64,000 nucleotides of DNA from Mycobacterium simulans (GTDB lineage: Bacteria; Actinomycetota; Actinomycetes; Mycobacteriales; Mycobacteriaceae). How positions within the stretch are numbered: the first letter of the stretch is position 1; each line of letters opens with the position of its first letter. Position numbers and translations under genes: made by a program. The stretch is from the NCBI RefSeq assembly GCF_900232995.1, contig NZ_OCVX01000003.1, forward strand, positions 1,277,509-1,341,508, read 5' to 3'. The notes beneath the pieces were generated by a model. That model was not told the DNA's origin. It did no database searches and saw only the letters and a list, made by a program, of their open reading frames with translations. Below, one piece after another: positions 29,646 to 37,876 of this stretch.

Positions 29646-29897
29646 CTAGCACAACCCCGATTCCTTGATGGTCTCCGCAGTGGTTCCAGGACGGCGGGGG
29701 CGTGTGGCGGGGTGATGTACGCGATGCCCAGCCGCCCTTCCCCGAGGCCCAGTTGGGCGGAGAGTGTGCTGAAGATCGGATAGAAGTGGTCGAATGTCCA
29801 CCCCGGACTCGAAGACCTCGATGTCGTCGGCCACCTTCCAGACGGCCGGCATGTCGGCCCAAGTGGTGTGTTGTGGTCAGGTTTTGAACGCGAATCG
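29646..29897 (-). pseudogene. Remnant of an LLM-class F420-dependent oxidoreductase
   Basis: On the minus strand, fragments typical of luciferase-like F420 oxidoreductases remain: RFAFKT, an in-frame TGA at 29879-29877, then PQHTTWADMPAVWKVADDIE and VFES. A one-base shift in a G run (about 29798-29804) is followed by WTFDHFYPIFS in another frame. A jump then leads to PPHAPAVLEPL and, after another shift, AETIKESGLC-stop at 29646. Only the N-terminal and C-terminal ends survive, with a large internal deletion. Reading the frames together shows one decayed gene rather than several short genes. Confidence 0.75.
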
Positions 29898-29951
29898 CGT
29901 TGGCCCGACCGTAGTCCTGCTCTCTAAGGCACAACTAAGCTGGAGCGAACC

Positions 29952-30401
29952 ATGAGCTGCGCGCCTGGAATCGACCGCATCGATACCAACATCACCCTTC
30001 TGGCGACCGGGTTAATCTTTCTTCTCGCGCTTGGTCTTGGAGTGTGGAAGTACCGCCAAATCATGGTCACCGACGACCACCGCGCGCACCCCTATGTCGA
30101 CATTGCACACCGCGCGGCGCTGCTCTACGCGTTTGCGACGCTCCTGATCGCGGTGTTCGTCGAACTCAGCGCCTGGCCGGCCTGGGTCAACCTGTCTGCG
30201 GCGATGGTGGCAGTGTTCTTCTTTGTGGGCGCCATCGCGAGCTACATCTTCCACGGCGCCCGGCGGGACACCGAAAACCAATTCGACCCTCCCGTGCGCG
30301 GCACCGGGATGGTGATGAGCTTGCTTATCCTCGGCGAGATAGGCGGATTCGCAGTGGTTTTCGCTGGATTCATTGTTGGGCAGCTGATGTGGACCCGGTA
30401 A
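29952..30401 (+). CDS. Small integral membrane protein
   Basis: 149 residues with four predicted transmembrane helices at about 16-34, 53-72, 78-101 and 119-145, and a short charged loop (HGARRDTENQFDPP) between helices three and four. The product ends LMWTR. I do not recognise the family. It overlaps the PHP-phosphoesterase gene by 13 bases, so the two are probably co-expressed. It stands at the position between gltD and the Rv3856c orthologue, where M. tuberculosis also has a small membrane protein gene. Confidence 0.75.
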   Translation: MSCAPGIDRIDTNITLLATGLIFLLALGLGVWKYRQIMVTDDHRAHPYVDIAHRAALLYAFATLLIAVFVELSAWPAWVNLSAAMVAVFFFVGAIASYIFHGARRDTENQFDPPVRGTGMVMSLLILGEIGGFAVVFAGFIVGQLMWTR

Positions 30402-31396
30402 TCGCGCTGCGGCAGATCGCCTACTACAAGGATCGGAAACGCGACGATCCCAGGCGCGTGATGGCGTATCGCAATGCCGCTGACATCATCGAAAGACTCG
30501 ACGACGCCGCGCGGGAGGGGCACGGTCAGGCAACCAGCTGGCAGTCGCTACCGGGCATCGGGCCCAAGACCGCAAAGGTCATCGATCAGGCCTGGTCCGG
30601 CCGCGAACCCGACGTCCTGATCGAATTGCGTTCTGCTGCTCAGGATCTCGGTGGCGGCGACGTCCGGGCGGCGCTGCGCGGGGACCTGCACCTGCACTCG
30701 AACTGGTCGGACGGGTCAGCGCCAATCGAGGAGATGATGGCCACCGCCGCGGCGCTGGGTCATGAATACTGCGCGTTGACCGACCACTCGCCGCGGCTGA
30801 CGATCGCCAACGGACTGGCTGCGGACCGGTTGCGCAAACAGCTCGACGAGATCGAGGGGCTGCGCGAAAAATTCGCGCCCATGCGCATTCTCACCGGCAT
30901 CGAGGTCGACATTCTCGAGGACGGCAGCCTGGATCAGGAGCCCGAGTTGCTGGATCGTCTCGACATCGTGGTGGCAAGCGTGCACTCGAAGTTGTCGATG
31001 GACTCCGCCGCGATGACTCGCCGGATGGTGCGCGCCGTTTCCAACGGCCAGGCCGACGTGCTGGGACACTGCACCGGCCGATTGGTTTCCGGAAACCGCG
31101 GCATCCGGCCCGAATCGAAGTTCGACGCCGAGGCGGTGTTCACCGCTTGCCGTGACCATGGCACCGCGGTGGAGATCAACTCCCGTCCCGAGCGCCGCGA
31201 CCCGCCGACCCGCCTGATGAACCTCGCTCGAGACATCGGCTGCGTATTCAGCATCGACACCGACGCGCACGCGCCCGGTCAGTTGGATTTCTTGGGCTAC
31301 GGGGCGCAACGCGCGCTGGATGCGGGCATTCCGGTCGACCGCATCGTCAACACCTGGCCTGCCGATGAACTATTGGAGTGGGCTTCAGTCGGGTAG
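30389..31396 (+). CDS. PHP-domain phosphoesterase with helix-hairpin-helix (PolX-like C-terminal half)
   Basis: 335 residues from the GTG at 30389, the length of Rv3856c as I recall it. Residues 1-80 resemble the PolX N-terminal region with a helix-hairpin-helix LPGIGPKTAKVI (54-65). The PHP domain begins at DLHLHSNWSDG (99-109) and has TDHSPR, GIEVDIL, SVHSK, GHCTGR, EINSRPERRDPP and SIDTDAHAP metal-binding motifs. This layout is like bacterial family-X polymerase without the polymerase core, suggesting a metal-dependent nuclease or phosphatase. It converges on dinB3 with a 12-base overlap. Confidence 0.9.
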   Translation: MDPVIALRQIAYYKDRKRDDPRRVMAYRNAADIIERLDDAAREGHGQATSWQSLPGIGPKTAKVIDQAWSGREPDVLIELRSAAQDLGGGDVRAALRGDLHLHSNWSDGSAPIEEMMATAAALGHEYCALTDHSPRLTIANGLAADRLRKQLDEIEGLREKFAPMRILTGIEVDILEDGSLDQEPELLDRLDIVVASVHSKLSMDSAAMTRRMVRAVSNGQADVLGHCTGRLVSGNRGIRPESKFDAEAVFTACRDHGTAVEINSRPERRDPPTRLMNLARDIGCVFSIDTDAHAPGQLDFLGYGAQRALDAGIPVDRIVNTWPADELLEWASVG

Positions 31397-32587
31397 GTGC
31401 GGCATCTCGATGCCCGGGTCACGGCCGACCAGCACCGCCCGCGTCACCGCGGACTTGCCGTAGCGCTGGCGAATCTGGTCTACCGCCTCGTCAATGGAAT
31501 CGGGCACCTCGCCGCCAAACGGCAGCGTCAGTTGTTGGGCACCACTGCGGTCGATGCCCGACACCGCGAAACCGATCAGCGTCAAACCACGTTCTGCGAT
31601 GGTTGGCGCGGCCGATGCGACCAGCCGGCGGGCGGCGGCGAGGATGGGCTGCCTCGACGACGTGGCCCAGGGCAGCGTATGTGACCGGGTTGCGCGGCCA
31701 AAATCGTCGAACCGCAGGCGCAGCACCACCGTGCGTCCGGTGCGCCCGGCCGCTCGCATGCGGCCGGTGATGCGATCGATCAGGGTGACCACCACCGCGT
31801 CGATCTCGACAGGCGACATGCTGCTGCCGGCCCGGCCGAGTGCACGCTGGGCGCCGACCGAGCGGCGTCGGACGCCCGTGGTCACTCGCCGGCGATCGAT
31901 ATTGCGCGACAGCGCATACAGTTGGCGGCCCATGGCGCTACCCAGCATCGAGGCCAGCGTCGACTCGCTGAGCTCGGCGACCTCGCCGACCGTCTTTATG
32001 CCGTGCGCATGCAACTTCTCGGCGGTCACCGCACCCACGCCCCACAGCCGGCGCACTGGCAGCGGATGCAGAAATGCCAGCTCCTGATCGGGCGGCACTA
32101 GCAGCAGTCCGTCGGGCTTGGCTTCCTGGCTGGCGACCTTCGCCAGGAATTTCGTCCGGGCAATTCCTACGGTGATCGGAAGGCCTACACGATCGCGAAC
32201 GTCTGCACGCAGCCGTGCTCCGATTTCGACTGGCGTGCCTGCGATCCGCCACAAACCGCTCACATCGAGAAACGCTTCGTCCACCGAGAGCGGCTCCACG
32301 AGCGGCGTGCAGTTACGAAACACCTCGAAGACCGCGTCGCTGGCTTGCATGTAGGCCGCCATGCGGGGCGGCACGACCACGGCGTGTGGGCACAGCCGCC
32401 GCGCCTGGGCCCCGCCCATCGCGGTACGCACGCCGTAGGCCTTGGCTTCGTAGCTGGCGGCCAGCACGACTCCGCCGCCGACGATCACCGGGCAGCCCCG
32501 CAACGCCGGGTCGTCGCGCTGTTCGACGGAGGCGTAGAACGAGTCCAGGTCTGCGTGCAGGATGGAGGCCTCGCACCGCACGAACAC
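31385..32587 (-). CDS. dinB3: Y-family DNA polymerase IV, DinB3-type
   Basis: 400 residues. Catalytic acidic residues are D13 (HADLDSF) and D103/E104 (SVDEAFLD), with the fingers, thumb (WGVGAVTAEKLHAHG) and little-finger domains in order. A beta-clamp binding motif QQLTLPF is present at 351-357. The position next to ethR matches M. smegmatis dinB3 as I recall it, and I know of no counterpart at this site in M. tuberculosis. The start is a GTG inside an SOS-box-like palindrome, 24 bases after the ethR stop. DinB enzymes bypass lesions at low fidelity. Confidence 0.88.
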   Translation of the reverse strand: MFVRCEASILHADLDSFYASVEQRDDPALRGCPVIVGGGVVLAASYEAKAYGVRTAMGGAQARRLCPHAVVVPPRMAAYMQASDAVFEVFRNCTPLVEPLSVDEAFLDVSGLWRIAGTPVEIGARLRADVRDRVGLPITVGIARTKFLAKVASQEAKPDGLLLVPPDQELAFLHPLPVRRLWGVGAVTAEKLHAHGIKTVGEVAELSESTLASMLGSAMGRQLYALSRNIDRRRVTTGVRRRSVGAQRALGRAGSSMSPVEIDAVVVTLIDRITGRMRAAGRTGRTVVLRLRFDDFGRATRSHTLPWATSSRQPILAAARRLVASAAPTIAERGLTLIGFAVSGIDRSGAQQLTLPFGGEVPDSIDEAVDQIRQRYGKSAVTRAVLVGRDPGIEMPHLPD

Positions 32588-32594
32588 ATGTTCG
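32581..32594 (-). promoter_or_regulatory. LexA (SOS) box at the dinB3 start
   Basis: CGAACACATGTTCG on the plus strand is a dyad CGAAC-N4-GTTCG, matching the mycobacterial LexA consensus TCGAAC-N4-GTTCGA except at the outermost bases. The GTG start codon of dinB3 (32587-32585) lies within it. LexA bound here would block a promoter in the ethR-dinB3 gap or obstruct elongation from ethR. Confidence 0.7.
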
Positions 32595-32610
32595 CATCGG
32601 GGTATGACAG

Positions 32611-33258
32611 CTAGTGAACTTCGCCGTAGATGCTATTCACCCAGACGTGCACCAGCGCATCCAGCACGTGCGCCTCGGGGACCGCGGGCTGTTCGTTGGC
32701 GAACGAGGCGAACAACGCCCGTTCGTTCATCAGGTTGAGGACCGTGGCCAGCTCTTGGCTGGGCAGGGTGTGGGGCGCGGCACCGCGGTCACGTTCGGCA
32801 TCGATCCCGGCAGCGGAAAAGGAAATCCACTTCTGCATGAATGTCGACCACAGCTCCCGCAACTCACGAGCGCCTTCCCTGGCGGCCATGGCGGCTCGGG
32901 TTACCGCCTTGTGAGCTCCGAATGTTTCGAAAAACACGTTGATACCGGTGCGCCACATGTGGTCGCGGTCCCCATCGCCGTTCTCTACCAGGGCCTGCAG
33001 CGCGGAGTCGGCCTCGTTGACCACCTGATCCAGCAGCGCCAGCAGAACCGCGTCCTTTGATGGGAAATAGAAGTAAAACGTGGGCCGTGAGATACCGGCG
33101 CCCTTGGCTAGGTCGTCGACGGAGATGTCGCTTAGCGGCCGGTTTTCCAACAGGTGTTCAGCGGTGGCAAGAATCGCCAATTCGCGTTCATCGCCGGATG
33201 GCCGCGAATTGCGGCGACCCCGGTTGAGCGAAACCCGGCTCACAGAGGAGTTGGCCAC
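32611..33258 (-). CDS. ethR: EthR, TetR-family repressor of ethA
   Basis: 215 residues starting at a GTG. The TetR helix-turn-helix is ISVDDLAKGAGISRPTFYFYFPSK at about 45-68 and is nearly identical to M. tuberculosis EthR. The C-terminal ligand-binding tunnel region contains MWRTGINVFFETFG and ELWSTFMQKWI. EthR represses the divergent monooxygenase gene ethA; ligand binding relieves repression and raises ethionamide activation. Operator-like repeats fill the 155-base gap to ethA. Confidence 0.96.
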   Translation of the reverse strand: MANSSVSRVSLNRGRRNSRPSGDERELAILATAEHLLENRPLSDISVDDLAKGAGISRPTFYFYFPSKDAVLLALLDQVVNEADSALQALVENGDGDRDHMWRTGINVFFETFGAHKAVTRAAMAAREGARELRELWSTFMQKWISFSAAGIDAERDRGAAPHTLPSQELATVLNLMNERALFASFANEQPAVPEAHVLDALVHVWVNSIYGEVH

Positions 33259-33275
33259 GCGGGCAGTTTACTCCG

Positions 33276-33292
33276 TGTCGAGAATTTCGACA
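33276..33292. promoter_or_regulatory. Inverted repeat near the ethR start
   Basis: TGTCGA (33276-33281) and TCGACA (33287-33292) flank five bases. The half-site TCGACA recurs in both ethA-proximal repeats, so this is probably a further EthR-binding element covering the ethR promoter. Confidence 0.6.
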
Positions 33293-33365
33293 TGTTGTTG
33301 ACAACCGCCCCGTCTACGACCGCCCAACCCGCCGGCACACGTCGGCCGGGCCGCCGCTCCTTTGC

Positions 33366-33400
33366 TCGACACACTGTTGACGAATTCGACACACCGTTGA
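33366..33400. promoter_or_regulatory. EthR operator: two 15-base direct repeats before ethA
   Basis: TCGACACACTGTTGA (33366-33380) and TCGACACACCGTTGA (33386-33400) are identical at 14 of 15 bases and start 20 bases apart, two helical turns. The second ends 13 bases before the ethA ATG. Cooperative multimeric EthR binding to a long operator is known for M. tuberculosis; this spacing fits side-by-side dimers. Confidence 0.75.
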
Positions 33401-33413
33401 TAACGTGGGGATC

Positions 33414-34883
33414 ATGACTGAGCACCTTGACGTCGTCATCGTGGGCGCCGGCATTTCGGGTGTGAGTGCGGCCTGGCACCTGCAAGACCGCTGTCCGACC
33501 AAGAGCTACGCGATCCTGGAAAAGCGTGAGTCCATGGGTGGCACCTGGGACTTGTTCCGCTACCCAGGAATTCGGTCCGACTCTGACATGTACACGCTCG
33601 GTTTCCGCTTCCGCCCGTGGACAGATCGACAAGCCATTGCCGATGGCAAGCCGATCCTCGAGTACGTCAAGACCACAGCCGCGATGTATGGCATCGATAA
33701 GCACATCCGGCTCAACCAGAAGGTCATCTGCGCTGACTGGTCGAGCACCGAAAATTGCTGGACGGTTCAGATCGAAAGCCACGGCACGCAAAGCGCGCTG
33801 ACCTGCTCGTTCCTCTTCTTATGCAGCGGCTATTACAACTACGACGAAGGTTACTCACCGAAGTTCGCAGGCTCCGAGCACTTCGCCGGCCCGATCATCC
33901 ATCCGCAACACTGGCCCGAGAACCTGGACTACGCGGACAAGAAGATCATCGTGATCGGCAGTGGCGCTACCTCGGTCACTCTCGTTCCGGCGCTGGCAAA
34001 TTCGGGTGCTAAGCACGTCACGATGCTGCAACGCTCACCCACCTACATCGTCTCTCAACCGGAACAGGACAACATGGCCAAGCGGCTCAACCGGTGGCTG
34101 CCTGAAAGGATGGCCTACACCGCCGTTCGGTGGAAGAACGTGTTGCGCCAGCAGGCCGTGTACGGGGCCTGTCAGAAATGGCCGCGCCGCATGCGGAAAG
34201 TGTTCATGGGCTTGGTCCAACGCCAGTTGCCCGAGGGTTACGACGTGCGGAAGCACTTTGGGCCACATTACAACCCGTGGGAGCAGCGGTTATGCCTGGT
34301 GCCCAACGGCGACCTGTTCCGCGCCATCCGCCACGGGAAGGTTGACGTGGTCACCGACACCATCGACCGGTTCACCCCCACGGGTATTCGGCTCAACTCG
34401 GGCCGCGAACTGGCGGCCGACATCATCATCACCGCAACCGGTTTGAACCTACAGCTCTTTGGTGGTGCGACCGCCACCGTCGACGGACAACCGGTGGATT
34501 TGACCAAGACGATGGCCTACAAGGGCATGATGCTGTCCGGCATCCCCAATATGGTCTACACGGTTGGTTATACGAATGCGTCGTGGACCCTGAAGGCCGA
34601 CCTGGTGTCGGAGTTCGCCTGTCGTCTGCTGAATTACATGGACGCCAACGGGTTTGACACCGTGGTGGTAGAACACCCGGGCACCAATGTCGAGGAGCGG
34701 CCGTTCATGGAGTTCACCCCGGGTTACGTCTTGCGCTCTCTCGACGAGCTGCCGAAGCAGGGCTCCCGCACCCCCTGGCGTTTGAATCAAAACTACCTAC
34801 GCGATATCCACCTGATCCGGCGCGGCAAGATCGACGACGAGGGTTTGAGGTTCGCGAAAAAGCCTGCTGCAGTAGCAGTTTAG
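33414..34883 (+). CDS. ethA: EthA, Baeyer-Villiger flavin monooxygenase
   Basis: 489 residues from the ATG at 33414 (MTEHLDVVIVGAGISG); a GTG nine bases earlier is less likely. FAD-binding GAGISG lies at 11-16, the BVMO signature FAGPIIHPQHWP near 155-166, and a NADPH-binding GSGATS follows. The sequence closely matches M. tuberculosis EthA, which oxidises ketones and activates ethionamide, prothionamide and thioureas. The physiological substrate is uncertain. It is divergent from ethR and convergent with rraA across only five bases. Confidence 0.97.
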   Translation: MTEHLDVVIVGAGISGVSAAWHLQDRCPTKSYAILEKRESMGGTWDLFRYPGIRSDSDMYTLGFRFRPWTDRQAIADGKPILEYVKTTAAMYGIDKHIRLNQKVICADWSSTENCWTVQIESHGTQSALTCSFLFLCSGYYNYDEGYSPKFAGSEHFAGPIIHPQHWPENLDYADKKIIVIGSGATSVTLVPALANSGAKHVTMLQRSPTYIVSQPEQDNMAKRLNRWLPERMAYTAVRWKNVLRQQAVYGACQKWPRRMRKVFMGLVQRQLPEGYDVRKHFGPHYNPWEQRLCLVPNGDLFRAIRHGKVDVVTDTIDRFTPTGIRLNSGRELAADIIITATGLNLQLFGGATATVDGQPVDLTKTMAYKGMMLSGIPNMVYTVGYTNASWTLKADLVSEFACRLLNYMDANGFDTVVVEHPGTNVEERPFMEFTPGYVLRSLDELPKQGSRTPWRLNQNYLRDIHLIRRGKIDDEGLRFAKKPAAVAV

Positions 34884-34888
34884 GATCC

Positions 34889-35368
34889 CTACGGCTTGAC
34901 GATGACAATGCCGTCATCGTCGCTGTAGGCGATATCACCGGGCACGAACGTTACACCGCCCAAGGTGATTTCGACGCCGCGTTCGCCGGCACCGGTCTTC
35001 GTGCTCTTGCGGGGATTGGTGCCCAACGCCTTGATGCCGATGTCTATGCCACCTAGTGCAGCAGCGTCACGCACTGCGCCGTTAACGACCAGGCCGGCCC
35101 AACCGTTTGAGCGGGCCAATTCGGCGATCACATCGCCCACCAAGGCGGTGTGTAGCGAGCCGGCACCGTCTATCACCAGGACTCCGCCGCCGCCCGGCTG
35201 CGACAGCACCGATTTCAACAGTGCATTGTCCTGGAAGCACCGGACGGTGCTGATCGGCCCGGCGAATTCCGATCGGCCACCGAACTGGCGGAACTGGACG
35301 TCACAGCTGCGCACGTCGGGCCCGATGTCGTCGACCAGATCGGCCGTCGGCCGGAATGACAAGGTCAT
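34889..35368 (-). CDS. rraA: RraA-family regulator of RNase E activity (formerly MenG)
   Basis: 159 residues from the ATG at 35368 ([16 protein letters not shown]), chosen to match the known protein; the frame is open upstream into hns. Motifs include [35 protein letters not shown] and [17 protein letters not shown]. The fold is a trimer once annotated as a demethylmenaquinone methyltransferase; RraA proteins bind RNase E or act as metal-dependent aldolases. It lies 16 bases downstream of hns in one transcription unit. Confidence 0.94.
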   Translation of the reverse strand: MTLSFRPTADLVDDIGPDVRSCDVQFRQFGGRSEFAGPISTVRCFQDNALLKSVLSQPGGGGVLVIDGAGSLHTALVGDVIAELARSNGWAGLVVNGAVRDAAALGGIDIGIKALGTNPRKSTKTGAGERGVEITLGGVTFVPGDIAYSDDDGIVIVKP

Positions 35369-35384
35369 GGTTGTGCCACCGCGG

Positions 35385-35792
35385 TCAGTGGCGCCGCAGC
35401 TGCCGGACCAGCAGCAAGGCCAACAGGCTAAGGGTGATAGCAACCACCAACGGCAACGGGGACTGAAGTGGCGATGAAGCCGATGTTTCCGGGGGAAGTG
35501 GGTTGTTGGCACGATCCACGGTCGACTTCGCTTGGGCCGCCGCGTCTTTGGCGGCAGCGGTCAGTTGGCCATTGGTTTCGGCCCTAGGCTGCACACCGGG
35601 TGGCTTTTTGGCGGGTGCCTTTTTGGCGGGTGCTTTTTTCGCCGCCGCTTTTTTCGCCGCCGCTTTTTTCGCCGGTGCTTTCTTTGCTGGCGCCTTTGCG
35701 GCCTTCTTGGCGGCCGGGGGAGTTGCCTTCTTGGCCGGGGGCTTCGGTGCGCTGTCGGGTTCGCTGTCGGGTCGATCCTGGGGGTCTGCCAT
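35385..35792 (-). CDS. hns: Hns, Lys/Ala/Pro-rich membrane-anchored nucleoid protein
   Basis: 135 residues. Residues about 18-65 are a run of PAKK, AAKK and KAPAKK repeats, like histone H1 tails. The C-terminal segment [21 protein letters not shown] is a single transmembrane helix. The homologue Rv3852 binds DNA and anchors to the membrane, though its global role is debated. The repeats are also visible as short tandem DNA repeats at about 35605-35700. It precedes rraA in the same direction. Confidence 0.93.
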   Translation of the reverse strand: MADPQDRPDSEPDSAPKPPAKKATPPAAKKAAKAPAKKAPAKKAAAKKAAAKKAPAKKAPAKKPPGVQPRAETNGQLTAAAKDAAAQAKSTVDRANNPLPPETSASSPLQSPLPLVVAITLSLLALLLVRQLRRH

Positions 35793-35902
35793 GCGGCCGC
35801 TCCTTTGCAGCTTTGTCGTCGCTCACTAAGTCGCTATGCACTCGGTCCCATCATGCCAGGACACGCTGCTTCGACATTTGGGGTCGGCTTACGTCTGGTC
35901 GG

Positions 35903-36415
35903 CTAGGGTCTCCGCCGGATGGCCCATAACGCGCCCACGCCGACCGCGATTATCGCCCCCACCGCGAACGGCCAGGTCGGGATGTCGCCGCCCTCGTCGC
36001 TGGCAGCGGCCGCGGGGCCGGGCGTCCCGGTGCCGGGCACGGTCAGTCCAAACGACCATGACCCGGAGACCACGTGCCCGTCCGCAGAGGTCACGCGATA
36101 GTTCACGGTATAGCGCCCGGCTGGTCCAAGCGGTCGCACACCGACAGCGACGACCGCGCCCCGCACGGTCGGTGCGTCGGCAGACCAAATGTTGGCATCT
36201 GGCCCGACGACCGTCATGGCCGCGAACGTGGTTTGGAGGCGCTCGTTGAAGGTCGCGCTTACCTGCGACGGGCCGGACGTCAGAACCGCGTTGTCCGCTG
36301 GGTCCTCGGCGATTCGGGCAGCGTGCGCGGAGGCCACTTGCGCCATTAGGGTCGCGGTAACCGTCAGGGCGGCCAGCAGCACGGCTGCCCAGGCGATCGG
36401 TAACAGGCGCCTCAT
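35903..36415 (-). CDS. CopC-like periplasmic copper-binding protein
   Basis: 170 residues from the ATG at 36415, whose bases overlap the stop of the upstream gene (ATGA). A signal peptide ends at ASAHA, leaving a mature N-terminal His as in CopC proteins, followed by AARIAEDPADNAVLTSGP, then DGHVVSGSWSFGL. A C-terminal transmembrane helix anchors it (PFAVGAIIAVGVGALWAI). It is coupled to a YcnI-like gene, a pairing seen in copper-uptake loci. I do not recall a full-length copy here in M. tuberculosis. Confidence 0.85.
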   Translation of the reverse strand: MRRLLPIAWAAVLLAALTVTATLMAQVASAHAARIAEDPADNAVLTSGPSQVSATFNERLQTTFAAMTVVGPDANIWSADAPTVRGAVVAVGVRPLGPAGRYTVNYRVTSADGHVVSGSWSFGLTVPGTGTPGPAAAASDEGGDIPTWPFAVGAIIAVGVGALWAIRRRP

Positions 36416-37086
36416 GACCGTCGGCGTACCAATGCCAGACAGATGCCCAGCGCGCTGATCAGCAGGGCCACTCCGCCCAACCAACGGGCGGTGTTGTCCG
36501 GCGGTCTGTTCGCAAGCGTGGTCGACTGCGGGTGGTGCTCGCGTGGTGCCACCGGTCCGGCCACCAGTGTCAGCGTGGGCGCGGGGTGTTCCGGCTCGGC
36601 GCCGCCCGGCCCCGTTGAGCCTGGCGGCTGGTCCCACTTGACGCTCGAACCGTCGGAATAGGTCTGGGTGGTCGGAAACCTCACGGAGTCGGTGTCTGGC
36701 AGCTGGACCGATATCCGGAACAGCCCGAACTGATCTGGCTGAATCCCGGCGTTGGGCGCGGCGGTCCAGGTCACCGATCGGACGCTACCGGAGACGGCAT
36801 CGCGGCCGAGCTTCGCCGTCCACCCGGGCATCGTTTCGGTACGCGCCGACGCCACATCCGGGAGTGTGACGGCGAGCGCCGTGGTGGCAGCGCCGGTGTT
36901 GGATTCGTTGGGCACCTGGAAGGTGACGATCGAGATGCCACCGCGCACCGGATTGTCGCAGCTGGCATGAACATGCGCGCTGGCGGTTGGGATGCCCGCA
37001 ACCGAGCCAAGATACAGCGCTGCGGCCAGGGCGATCGCGATCACGCCGCGCGAAATCCAGTGGAATGAGATGTCAGGCTCGGTCAC
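36412..37086 (-). CDS. YcnI-like (DUF1775) copper-binding protein
   Basis: 224 residues. A signal peptide ends ...IPTASAHVHASC, exposing the N-terminal His that ligates copper in YcnI. The DUF1775 domain follows (GGISIVTFQVPNES, SVTWTA, GLFRISVQLPD) and the C-terminus has a single transmembrane helix before RRRS. It probably acts outside the membrane in copper handling with the coupled CopC-like protein. It lies 11 bases downstream of the Rv3850-like gene. Confidence 0.85.
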   Translation of the reverse strand: MTEPDISFHWISRGVIAIALAAALYLGSVAGIPTASAHVHASCDNPVRGGISIVTFQVPNESNTGAATTALAVTLPDVASARTETMPGWTAKLGRDAVSGSVRSVTWTAAPNAGIQPDQFGLFRISVQLPDTDSVRFPTTQTYSDGSSVKWDQPPGSTGPGGAEPEHPAPTLTLVAGPVAPREHHPQSTTLANRPPDNTARWLGGVALLISALGICLALVRRRS

Positions 37087-37097
37087 CTTTCCACCAA

Positions 37098-37754
37098 TCA
37101 GGTCAGCCCGAGGCGCGCCATCAGGTCGGCCTCAATACCGTCTAGTTGCGACGAGATCGCGGCGTGGGCGGCTCGGCGCCGCGGTGCCGGCATGTGTTCC
37201 GCGGCCGTGATAGCCGCCGACAGATCTGAGAGCCGTTCGCTGACCGCTGACACGAATTGCTTGGTCTCGGTGTCCTTGGGCTTGTTTTCCTGGACCGTCC
37301 GCAGCGATTGTTCAGACCCGGCGATGCGAGCCGACAGCCGAGCGCCGTGCCCGGAGAACTGGCCGACTTGGGCCAGTGGAATCCCGAGCTGATCAGCGCG
37401 ACGTTGGTCGATCAGCCCGCGCGCGGCGATGGCCGCCCGATATATCACTGGCGTCAGGATGGGCGCGAGCAGCCTGGAAACTGTGAGCACCCGACGGATC
37501 CGCGTGGGCGACAGCAACTTTCCCTCGCGCGCCGCCTTGAGTTCGGTCTCGGCGACCTTCAGCGCAGCTCGGTCGCTGTCGCGCTGGGCCTTTAGCTGCG
37601 CCCTGAGCGCCTTCTCGGCGGCCCGCTGAGTGGCCTTGAAGTGGCGCGCCTCGTTCTTGGCGGACAGCTTGGCCTCTAGCTTGGCGCGGCTCTTGATCGC
37701 TCGGGCTTCGGCGCGGCGAGTCGCGCGGCTCTTTCGCTTGCGGAACAGGCCCAT
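37098..37754 (-). CDS. Conserved mycobacterial protein of unknown function (Rv3850-like)
   Basis: 218 residues from the ATG at 37754 (MGLFRKRKSR), preceded by GGGAGG. The first 110 residues are a Lys/Arg/Ala-rich charged helix likely to be a coiled coil. Next comes LLSPTRIRRVLTVSRLLAPILTPVIYRA, a hydrophobic hairpin that might touch the membrane, and then a helical C-terminal domain. The length matches Rv3850 as I recall it. It lies between espR and ycnI, all leftward. Function unknown. Confidence 0.85.
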   Translation of the reverse strand: MGLFRKRKSRATRRAEARAIKSRAKLEAKLSAKNEARHFKATQRAAEKALRAQLKAQRDSDRAALKVAETELKAAREGKLLSPTRIRRVLTVSRLLAPILTPVIYRAAIAARGLIDQRRADQLGIPLAQVGQFSGHGARLSARIAGSEQSLRTVQENKPKDTETKQFVSAVSERLSDLSAAITAAEHMPAPRRRAAHAAISSQLDGIEADLMARLGLT

Positions 37755-37876
37755 TCCCGGCCGCCTCCCGGTATCTCGTGGACTATCGCGTATGCGCGAG
37801 CGCTGGGCCAACCCTAATCGGAGCAGGCCGTCGGCGTTCCGTCAGGGCGGGTGGACGGACTAGCTGGAGTGCGCGG

